Part shown: positions 45,784-56,100 of the stretch, one piece after another | Layout: each line of letters opens with the position of its first letter | Numbering within the stretch: the stretch's first letter is position 1 | Notes under the pieces: model-generated | What the model was told of the DNA's origin: nothing | Database searches by the model: none | Seen by the model: the letters and a program-made list of their open reading frames with translations, nothing else | Source: Dreissena polymorpha | Lineage: Eukaryota; Mollusca; Bivalvia; Myida; Dreissenidae | Direction of reading: 5' to 3' | Length of the DNA: 64,000 nt | NCBI RefSeq assembly: GCF_020536995.1 | Contig: NC_068369.1 | Span: 21,075,975-21,139,974, forward strand | Program-made: the position numbers and the translations under genes

Positions 45784-46555
45784 CTCTCCATTTCAATTTA
45801 ACATTTTAATTGATTGTCTTGAATCCAGATATGTTAAAACTATTCAGGCATGAGTGTCGCGATACAAAATGCACAAAAAAAATCTAAACAGATGTAAGGT
45901 AAAACACGTTCGCTTTCACCCCTCGAAGTGCAATTTGTGCCGCAAACTCGTCTCTCACTTTTCTAAGTATCAACAGGACACTTTATACACATATTGTTGA
46001 TACTATGAAGCAGTGCAAATAGTTTTTCGTGCATGTCGCTAATTTCTTTATTGAGTTATGTGCCTTTTAACTTAAATACATTTCGGCTACTTATGCCTTC
46101 GTACATGAGTACTTCGTGTCGCGAAGTTACCTCTCAGCTTTCCCAATGTGAGTGAGCATATCGAAGCATAGGAGGTCCTTCCGCACCTGAAGCTGCTCTA
46201 TGTGAGGAAGCGGTGTCTGTCAGAGAAACATGAAACTATATCTATACTACTAGATATTATTCCAGTGCCAGATGCTATTTTTAGAAGTGTCGCGATACTC
46301 TTTGAGTTATAGTCCCTTGAAAATTTTGCATACTTTTCGCTGTATCAAACGGAAACTTTATAGACATTGTGCAAATATGGGACTTTTTTTTTCAATTTAT
46401 ACAATTTATCTAAACGTGAAAAGGTCCATTTAAAGAGTCGTGTTTTTCTCTGCAAATTTAGCCAAGTATTTAAATAGCATCATCGTGGTTACGACCATCA
46501 TATCGGAAGGGACTCACGTTCAGTACAGAAACAGTACTGAGCAGTGCTCTTTTAA
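45784..46555. other. Intergenic; fragment of the tRNA-like TIR element
   Basis: Only 46380-46436 is recognised: 'acaatttatctaaacgtgaa' plus 'aaggtccatttaaag', the end of the family seen at 7349-7861. The rest holds no supported gene. Confidence 0.45.
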
Positions 46556-46674
46556 AAGGGGGTTTAATGCATGTTCGTAACGTGTCGTCCCAGATTAGCC
46601 TGTAAAATTCGCACAGGCTAATCAGGGACGACACTTTCCTCCTTCCACTTTCGTCCCCGATTAGCCTGTGTAGC
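46556..46674. mobile_element. Hairpin MITE family A, fragment
   Basis: Contains 'gtgtcgtcccagattagcct', 'gcacaggctaatcagggacg' and a second 'gattagcctgtgt', but lacks both outer ends and half the core. Confidence 0.75.
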
Positions 46675-47644
46675 AAGTTCTTTAAAACACTGCGTATTGA
46701 CATACAACATTCTGTTTAATGGCAAATAGTTGTATAAAAAAATGCAGTGTTTTATGTTCGAGCTTAAACCCGACACAATTGATTTGCCGTTGTCCTCAAA
46801 TTTCGCCATTTAACCAAGTTAAATAAAACAGTTTAAAACAATTTTACAAGGTTCAACGTGTAAGATATTCCCATGCGAACTTTGACAAGCATTTTACAAC
46901 CATTCTTACGACTTTTGTGGACCTTAATGAAGAGTAATACGTTAAGAAAAAAATATTTATACAGTTTACGTCATTGGTTCGCATGCGTGCGATTTGATCT
47001 CACCTCACCCAGCCGTTATGCAAAAAGTTTGATAGCATTTTATTAAACTATTTACAGTGCAGCAACTGCCATTGCTAGGCGTAAAACATTTTCTAGATGT
47101 AACGAAAGTACTGTCTGTAGTAATCCGGTTCAGATTTAAATCGATTTGTCATTATCACAATATTGTTATCTCAAAAAATGATAACAAATGTTTGCTTAAT
47201 TTCATTAAAACAACACGTTTCTAGTTATGATCCGCAAACATAACAAAAATACAGTCGTCGGATGACAATAAATATGTAAAAGAACCCCGGTGCAAGCTGG
47301 TCGCGCGTTCTTAAATATTCCAAATTTAGCAATAAACTGTTTCAAAAATCGAGGACATAAAACCCCAGACATGCTCAAGTGTTGACATTATTTGACTTGT
47401 TACCTTGATGCTTGTTAGTTAGATTGTATGTATTGGATATTTTTCCGATTTGAGTTAATTTGTCAGAATGTTATTGTTATTTCAGAACATGAAGTGTGAT
47501 CGTCTGATCACATGAATTAACCTACTTAGTTTATTCCGGAGTTTTAATCACTTACGTCAGCTTAAATACACAGAGCATCTTAAGACTTCTTTCAACCTTC
47601 ATGCATTTGAAGCTTTCTGGGAAATATCTGTGAATTTTTCAATT
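46675..47644. other. Intergenic, nothing recognised
   Basis: No gene, RNA or repeat boundary could be supported in this AT-rich stretch. Confidence 0.45.
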
Positions 47645-47859
47645 GTTAACCCTTTGCATGCTGGGAAATTTGTTGTCTGCTAAAATGTCGTCTGCTGAAT
47701 TTCTAAAATTAGCATTTTCTTCGATTATTTTTCTAAGACCACTATCAGAATAGCAAACAGTTTGGATCCTGATGAGACGCCACGTTCTGTGGCGTCTCAT
47801 CTGGATCCAAACTGTTTGCAAAGGTCTTCAAAATCCGGTTCCAGCACTCTAAGGGTTAA
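47645..47859 (+). mobile_element. Hairpin MITE family B, copy 3 (best preserved ends)
   Basis: Ends 'ttaaccctttgcatgctggg' and 'cagcactctaagggttaa'; central palindrome intact around 'acgttct'. These ends define the family as TTAACCC-flanked. Confidence 0.88.
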
Positions 47860-48562
47860 ATCTCTGTGTACACGATCCTGCGCCCTGTTAACCCTTTATC
47901 TGACAGGACTAAGGGCAATGGAAGCCAGTGAGAAGTCTATAACTTCTTAAATCGTTAAGCCCTATTCGCATTAACCAAATAAACATTAAGAACATTTTTG
48001 GAATGTTTACTATAATTGTATTCTGTTGTTATCACGAGTTGTATGATGTCATAATTCAACATTTATTGTGTTACGTTTTGATCGATTTACCTATATCTCA
48101 GTACGGAACATAAATATCATAAATAACAGTAATTTTTGCTTTTTATAACCTTAATGCTTTTCCCTGATGTTCACGACGATGCTCTTAATGTTTAACTAGT
48201 TGTTGCTTTGTCTATAGAGCTTTAATCAAACACAGTTTTTGCCAAGTGTTAGATTTAAAGCTTCTTAAACCGGCTTAATCCCCAGTGCTATTGCCAAGTG
48301 TTATAAGGTTTAAAGCTATTCAAAACCTATTTAAACCCCACAAGTGCTAAGCCTATTGCCAAGCGTTAGGTTTAAATCTTGTTAAAACCGGTTTTGACCC
48401 CCCAGTGCCTTTCCATTGACCGTTTCAGGACGGCGACCTTAGTTTTGTGCATGTTGTTCTTTCATTTTGTAGGTGTGCGCATTGTCTCGTCCAGTGTGTC
48501 TTTCTGATCTTTTCCTTGCCGCCAATGAAGGAACAAAGTGTATTTAAAGGCTTCAATCCATC
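47860..48562. repeat. Intergenic with ~65-bp degenerate triplication
   Basis: 48236-48416 holds three copies of a ~65-bp unit with 'gccaagtgttag', 'gtttaaagc' and 'cccagtgc'. No gene is seen in the rest. Confidence 0.5.
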
Positions 48563-49970
48563 TGAGCCCATATTCACCAAACAATTCTTAGAATTATGTA
48601 ACAAGAGCACCGCATAACGGGTGCCACGCTCGGCTGCGAAAGCTTGTCAGATTTTTTTTAGAGGTCACAGTGACCTTGACCTTTGACCAAGTGACCCAAC
48701 AAGAGATGTGTTTGTCAGAAACACAATGCCCCCTACTGCGCCTCATTGAAATAACATTTCTATTTATCATTTGGCAGGTATAGAAATCATCTCCCTTTAA
48801 AGGTTATTACTTCCCTTGAATTTTGTCCAACCCAACCAGGGGGGGGGGGGGGGAAGGGACCATCTCAGACATCACTGACAACCAAGGCCTGTGGTTTAAA
48901 AGAGATCATAGCCAGAGTTGATCATGTATCTATGGACATAAGTCAGCAGGTATGTAATGAACATCAAAGAAATTATATCATTAAAAAAAAAACTTTTGGG
49001 TAATAAATAATCAAAATAATAAATCTGTACAGAAACTGTGAAAAGAACTTTAATTCTTGGTAAGGAAATATATAATATGAGATTTATAATTACATAAATT
49101 ACTTCCCTTGAAAATAATTGTCTGTAACAAATCTCTATTTTTAGTAGCAAATAATTAAAAGCCACTACCGTGACTGTAGATTCACCACTCAAAATGTGCA
49201 GATCCATGACATACACATGCATGCCAAATATATAAAGTAGGTATGTTCAATATTGAATAATTTTCTCCCTTTTTAAAGCTTATTACTTCCCTTAAATCTG
49301 TATTTTTTACCATAGACCGTAAAGGATGACCTTGACCTTTTACCACAATGTGTTTGTCAGAAACACAATGCCGCCTACTGCGCCGCTTTGATTTATTTAA
49401 CAAAAATATATATGTGGGAAGGTCAGATAACTATGTCCATTTAAAGCTTATTACTTTCCTTGACTTTGTTTTTTGGACCCTAGACCTTGAAGGATGATGT
49501 TCACCTTGAAATGTTACCACTCAAAATGTGCAGCTCCATTAGATACACATGCATGCCAAATATCAAAGTGCTATCTTCAATATTTAAAAAGTTATGGCCA
49601 ATGTTATGGTTTAAGCATGACGCCTACGGCGGACAACGGACGGCGGACGACGAGCTGGCTATGACAATAGCTCGGGTTTTCTCCGAATACAGCCTCGCTA
49701 AAAATAAATAAAATTCTTAAAATTTGAATATTCAAATAACGTCTCGTCCAATATGACGTCAAACTGTGTGCTAGTCCAAATATATATCTCCATATTGTAC
49801 AGTGAAACGTCTAATAACCTATAATTATTCTTGTAGAACATTGTGTTTATAGCAGGATCACAAGTGGTGGCCTGTATATATTTGAACCTTGGATTATTTC
49901 TAGGCCCTTGGTCAATATTTTATTCGGAAGTCTTAGAATGAATTGTTGGTGAATACGGCCCCTGGTGCAG
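48563..49970. mobile_element. 'gtattcaccaaacaattctt' TIR element disrupted by several nested repeats
   Basis: The left end 'gagcccatattcaccaaaca' (48563) and the right end 'attgttggtgaatacggccc' (to 49970) match the two ends of the intact nested copy at 52599-52866. From 48606 to about 49703 the element is filled by pieces of other repeats: an 'aagagcaccgcataacggg' piece, at least three reverse 'cccccgaagg' element segments (48700-48770, 49180-49395, 49480-49620) and a G run of about 15 near 48839-48853. Confidence 0.6.
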
Positions 49971-50020
49971 CTGATGTTTTACTTCATGTGCATTTAATAT
50001 AGCCATGCATAAAGGTGTCA

Positions 50021-50508
50021 GGTTAATTCTTTCCCACTCAGAAGCAATGTGAAAATGGCTGAGGGCAACAGCAGAAATCCAGAACAGCCTGCGAGTAACT
50101 CGCAGTCTGTTCAGGTTTTATGCTGTTTGCTGCTCATAAGTATCTTAAGGTTGGAAATGAAGCCTTTAAAACTTGAATCTAGTAAGAAATGTAATTAATT
50201 AAATTTAACTTTCTAAGGGACTTCTAATGTGTAAAAATACATATCTAAGTGGTAAAGCCTTTAACCCTTTCCCACTCAAAAGCAAAGTGAAAATGGCTCT
50301 GTGCAAACGGCATAAAACCAGAACAGTCTGCGAGTAACTCGCAAGTCTGTTCAGGTTTTATGCTGTTTGCTGCTCATTAGTATCTTAGGGTTGGAAATGA
50401 AGACTTTAAAATTTGAATCCAGTAAGAAAGGTCTTTAATAAAATTTAACTTTCTAAAGGGCTACAAATGTGTGAAAATACGTATCTAAGTGGTAAAGGGT
50501 TAAGGGTT
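50021..50508 (+). mobile_element. Two hairpin MITEs of family D in tandem (copies 3 and 4)
   Basis: 50021-50270 and 50269-50508 are head-to-tail and share the junction 'taaccctttcccactcaaaa'. Each has the palindrome 'gcgagtaactcgca' flanked by 'cagaacag(c/t)ctg' and 'tctgttcaggttttatgctg'. The second ends 'aagtggtaaagggttaaggg'. Confidence 0.8.
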
Positions 50509-51104
50509 AATGTTCATAAGCTATTCAGCATTACAATTACAGTTTTCAAAAGGAAAAGACTTCCACAAGATAAATTGTTTGTATTTTATGGTTTATTGAA
50601 CATCATGTTCTGACTAATGGTTATTTCGTTTCACCAATATACACATGATGTAATATACCATAGAAATGAATGTCAAAAATATAAATGAAGGTTAAAAGTG
50701 TAGAGATTTTTTAACTGAATAATAAACATACCATAACATACAGGTGTTTGCTTAATGCAAACACAATACATAAAGTTGACCATTCTGATGCAAAGAAATA
50801 CAAAGCTATTCCAACTCTAACATTGATAAACTTTATTGAATTGTCAATGAATGTAACTTTAAATACATTATTTATTCATTGTAGCATTTTACAAAAATAA
50901 TTCGCTTTTTACAGAAAGTGTTTTAAAAAAGGTATTTAAAATCAAACATGTCATGATCTGTATCAAACCATTCATGTGATACATTCATAACAAAAACGTA
51001 AAACAAAGCAAGTAAAAGCAAGATTTCGAAATACAAGAATGGCAAAATATAAATAAGAATGTCAAAGATGACATATTATGACAAGTCATATTAATACATT
51101 TAAA

Positions 51105-51182
51105 GAGAACAGCCCACAAGTTCAGCCATGCCCAAGGAGACCATATCCTTTCTGGGCTTGGCGTCATTAACTGGCAATCTTC
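51105..51182 (-). promoter_or_regulatory. SELENOS: SECIS-like element in SELENOS 3'UTR
   Basis: On the minus strand ATGAC (51167-51163) is followed 11 nt later by an AAA run (51151-51149), and the 3' side closes with TGAA (51124-51121). The arms pair well: 'gccaagcccag' with 'cttgggcatggc', one mismatch. Above the unpaired AA, AGGA pairs with TCCT in a short upper stem, as in type II SECIS. A short lower stem, AGTT with AACT, flanks the quartet. It is about 2 kb downstream of the SELENOS stop on the same strand. SECIS directs SBP2/eEFSec-dependent Sec insertion at UGA. The fold was done by eye. Confidence 0.72.
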
Positions 51183-52091
51183 ATTCACACCTGAACTGAG
51201 AACAAAGCATCCATGAAAAAAATTGACGTGACCATTTTTTGTTGCGGTCTGACAATTAAACTTTTTTCCAGATAACAATAGTATTAATTAAGGCAAAAAT
51301 GGCATAGTAAGTGTGCACATTGAATGTTAAAAGCTACATATTATGCATTTATAAATCAAACATTGGCTTACCAGTTACCATATAAACAAAAGTATAAGGC
51401 TAAATAAAATTTTGATCTTTACACACAGTGGGTTTATTTGAGAGTTGCATTATTTTTCAAGATGCTGAATTCTCAAAGAGCTCTATGTGGATATGGATGC
51501 ATGAAGTTAAACATATCTCTAATAAGCTTTTTCATTGTTTAACCAGCAACAAAATAAAGCAAAGTATCATAATCATTGGTAAAGTTATTAAATTTATATA
51601 TTCATTGTCAGTAATTATAATACATTAATTGATTCTCAAATTTCCTGCTGTCCCTTAAAAGTCAGACAGGCCAGTGGGCAAACAAAAACTTTATCCGAGA
51701 GCTATTCAGGAACGTTAGTAATAGCATGACGCTTTGTCCATAAATTTCGTACAGCAATTTCGGAAATGTTTCAATTCATGCATGATCAATGAAGATTGAC
51801 AGAAGCAGGTATTTCTCTTCAAAACAATCGGTGTGCTTTCCCCCAAACAACGAAAATGTATCTGTCCACTGTACAGCTCTTTAAAATACAAACACTATTG
51901 CACAATGAGCATTCACATGGAAATATCATATACACATACACAACATAATACTGTAGCTAGCAACAAGAAAATTATACAGACCATAAATACTTCTAGGACT
52001 AGTGTTACTGTCATAGAAATAGTAATTGAAAGTCAAACATTCAAAAGAAGACTGCATATTACAAGAAAAGAAATGTTCAACTACATGAATA

Positions 52092-52305
52092 TTAATCCTT
52101 TCAGTGCGGGAACCGAATTTTGAAGGCCTTTGCAAACAGTTTGGATCCAGATGAGACGCCACAGAACGTGGTGTCTCATCAGGATCCAAACTGTTTGCTA
52201 TTCTAATAATATTCTTTGAAAAAAATCGAAGAAAATGCTAATTTTAGAAAGTCAGCAGACTACATTTTAGCAGACGACAAATTACCCAGCATGCAAAGGG
52301 TTAAT
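52092..52305 (-). mobile_element. Hairpin MITE family B, copy 4 (reverse)
   Basis: Reverse copy with ends 'ttaatcctttcagtgcggga' and 'ccagcatgcaaagggttaat'. It lies between the SELENOS stop codon and the SECIS, so it should be part of the 3'UTR transcript. Confidence 0.85.
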
Positions 52306-52432
52306 ACCAGTGAACTGCATGTATCATTAAGTCACTAAATCTACATACATGATTTTATATCTCAAAATACCTAATTCCACAATAATTTTACAGTTGAAAT
52401 AAAATGTCAGAAAAAAATAAAGAATATACAAT

Positions 52433-52921
52433 GTGCTCTATGAAAAATGGGTCAAAATCATCTGCACAGGCTAATCAGGGACGATAATTTCCGCCTAAAC
52501 TGGATTTTTGCTAAGAAGAGGCTTTCTTTCAAAAGAAAATGTCATAAAAGCGAAATGTGCTGTACCTTATTAGCCTGTGAAGATTGCACAGGCTAATCTG
52601 GGCCCGTATTCACCAAACAATTCTTAGACTTAAGTCTAAGAATAAAGAAAATTCTATAAATTAGAATATTCAAGTATTTCTTTAATTTTGAGTCAAACTC
52701 TGCAGTAAACATCTCTATCTATATTATTCTTTATATAGAACATTTTGTTAATGACATAATCACCAGTGGAGGCCTGTATATATTCAAACACTGAACACAT
52801 TTTTCTTGGTTCTAAGTCTATTCTTTATTCTTAAGTCTAAGAATTGGTTGGTGAATACGGGCCCTGGGACGACACTTTACGCACATGCATTTAACCCCCT
52901 TTTCACAGAGCAAGGCTCATA
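52433..52921. mobile_element. Hairpin MITE family A split by a nested TIR element
   Basis: The left part carries 'gcacaggctaatcagggacg', the right part 'gggacgacactttacgcaca' and 'gagcaaggctcata'. Between them, 52599-52866, is an intact palindromic TIR element with ends 'gggcccgtattcaccaaaca' / 'ggttggtgaatacgggccc' and inner 'agacttaagtctaagaat'. The whole lies in the predicted SELENOS 3'UTR. Confidence 0.78.
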
Positions 52922-53137
52922 AGCAGTAAAGCAAAAATAGCTACCTTAATAATGAACAGAGGCCAGTAAAATTGTCTCACATATTTCTGTCACTCAAGTC
53001 ATCATTTGAAGAGCCTCAATGGATCAGATACATTTTTTCCACTCTCTTCTGTCCCATGTCAGCCATGTTGGATCACATGACCTCTATGGGGTCACATGAC
53101 TGACCAGACAGGAAGTGGGTGGGGTAAGCACACAAAA

Positions 53138-56100
53138 TTAACCTCATCCACCCCCGCCACGCCTGGCAACTGGTCGCCAGCCACTCGAGCCTCCATCACC
53201 TGCCAGCGGATTAAAATCTGGAACAACAAACCAGATAATATAAGCTATAGTTGTGACTATTCAGAGTTTTAAGTTCAGACCATTTAGAGACTTTAAGTTA
53301 GTTAAAGTTCAGAACATTTAGAAAATATAAATTTAAGTTCAGACCATTAAGAGAATATAAATTACAGTTCAGATCATTTAGAGAATATAAATTAAAGTTC
53401 AGACCATTTAGAGAATATAAATTAAAGTTCAGACCATTTACAGAATATAAATTAAAGTTCAGAACATTTAGAGAATATAAATTAAAGTTCAGACCATTTA
53501 GAGAATACGAGTTAAACTTCAGACCATTTAGAGAATATAATTTTCATTTCACACATGTAGAGAATATACGTTTTATTTTAGAACATTCATAGAGTTTTAG
53601 TTTAAGTTCAGACCATTGAGGAAATACAAGTTTAAGTTCAAACCTTTCAGAGAATTTAAGTTTATGCTCAGACCTTTAAGAGCATCTAAGTTTAAGTTCA
53701 GGCCATTAATATAAGTTTAATTTTAGACCATTTTGAGATTTAATTTCGGACCATTAAGATAATATAAGTTTAACTTGAAAGCATTAAGATAATATAAGTT
53801 TTCTCAACATAAACAAGAGCTGTCACAAGACAGCACAACTCACTACACCATGGCAATGTAATGTATGTTTTCTTTCAGTCACTTGTTATTATGACCACCA
53901 ATGCATATTTGAAGTTAAATATTCTGTAATAGTTATATAGTGCATGTAAAAACATGAACATTTTAACCCATTTATGCCTAGCGTCCTGAAAAAAGGACAT
54001 TGCAAACAGCGTAGAACAAGATGAGACGCCGCATGATGCGGCGTCTCATCTGGGTCTGCGCTAATTGCTTAAAGGAATTTCTTTATGAAATATTCTAAAT
54101 ATAGAAATAAACATACTTGACATCCCTAATTTTGGAAATAAATTGATCCAATTTAGAAGGATGGGAGAGTTTACTAGGCATAAATGGGTTAAAGTAAAAG
54201 CCCAACATATGACCATGCTAATAAACTATACAATTTAAAAACAAGAATATCAGTGACACTGATGGATGCTCCCCGATGATGCGCTTTGTCAATCTATGTG
54301 TTAATAACCATCTAAAAAAATCTATTATCAGCCTCGGTTACCTTAACCTTGACCCCAGTGACCTCAAACCTCATCAAAAGGTAGAGGTCCATGCAAGGTA
54401 CCTACATGCCAAATATCAAAGCGATTGGTAAAGTATTGAAGGCGCTATGAGAAACGGTAGCAAAAGTGTGACAGAAGGAAGTGTATTATTAGCCTCGGTG
54501 ACCTTGACCTTGACCCCACTGACCTCAAACCTCATCAAAAGGTACATGCCAAATATGAAAGCGATTGGTAAAGTATTGAAGGCGCTATGAGAAACGTTAG
54601 CAAAAGTGTTACGGAATGAAGGAAGGAAGGATGTAAGGAATAACGGAACTACAAACTGGCAACTATATTTTCGGGGAGCATAAAAACACTACCGGGGTAG
54701 TTATTACCTGAAGATCTCAAAGGTTTTGATTTCTTCTCTGTCTTCAAGGGTTTTTGTATTTCAGATTCCTGCTTCTGCAAAAAAAAACATATATCAACAT
54801 GTACATGTACTTTTTTGTTCAATAATTTTGTAAGCCAGTGAAAAATACAAACTAGGCCCTAAATCAGCCATCCAACACAATAGTAACAAATAAAACACTG
54901 TAGCAAATATACCAAAACAAGAGTTGTTGTCAAATAAACAAAAACACATCATAACAAATTTTACATGTTATTGATAGGTTACTTTTGAAATAGAAATCTG
55001 TGGTTGTTTATTGACCCAGCCCAAAAAGAAAACGAGATGGGCAAGTCAATGTCAACCGTCGGTAGTCCAGCTAGGATACTAGCTTTTTTTAAACTTCTAA
55101 CAGTTTTCTGATATTTATCTTGAATACCCGTCTAGTACTTCATACAGAATCAATACTAATATATTAAGGCAAAAAAAAAAATCGAGCAATTTGTATCTTG
55201 TTCAATCAATGTTGCCACACCACATCTAATATGGAAATTTTGGCTATTGCAATCAGGAACACTGATTTTTATATGGGATTATGTTGATTATGACCATTTA
55301 TGGGGTTTTAAATAATTCTTATCTGCTTTTTATTTTCCCGCATCTACTGATGATAAGAGGAAAATATTGTTTGGCTTGTCAGGGGTGTCAATTGCCCAAA
55401 ATCTAAAATCCTGAAAATAAGCCTTACATGTGGGGGCCAGTGCCAAAAGAGGGTTAATAATTCATTTAATTATGATAAATGTGTTAACAATATGTCAAAT
55501 TAAAATAATGTGTGTTTAAATTGACATTTTGTGACAAAAATCTTTAAATACCAGAACAAAATAATCCTCTAAATTATATCAATATAAAAAACAGTTTTTG
55601 AGGGCCTAAATCCTGATTTCAGGAATAATCCTGAACTTTGACACCCCTGCTTGTCCTACATTCCATCCATCCAGAAAATGTTTATCTTGGAACTCGGGTT
55701 TTATACAACATGAAAACAGTTTGCTACAAAGCTTTGATACTTGCATGGATGTTATATTTGAGCACTCTCAACATACCCACATCACCTAACCTCATTTTGA
55801 CTTTGACACTGACCAGTTTTGGTTAAACCCTTTCCCACTCAGAAGCAATGTTTAAATGGCTATGTGCAAACAGCATAAAACCACAACAGCCTGCAAGTAA
55901 TTTGCAGTCTGTTCAGGCTTTATGCTGTTTGCTGCTAATCAGTATCTAAGAGTTGGAAATGAAGCTTTTAAAACTTGAATTAAGTAAGAAAGGTCTTTAA
56001 TTAAATTATGCGTTAAAATACGTATCTAATGTTGTCAAGGTTTAAGACTTATTCCGAAGGTTCAACTTCTTGGTTAACCCTCATGACAAGTTTTGTCACG

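Noticed and set aside
53144-53146. Plain stop codon in SELENOS
   Set aside because: The following Gly codon and TAA, plus the conserved Gly-Sec-Gly end and a downstream SECIS-like hairpin, favour Sec.
53266-53795. CRISPR-like array
   Set aside because: Direct tandem units without unique spacers in a eukaryotic intron.
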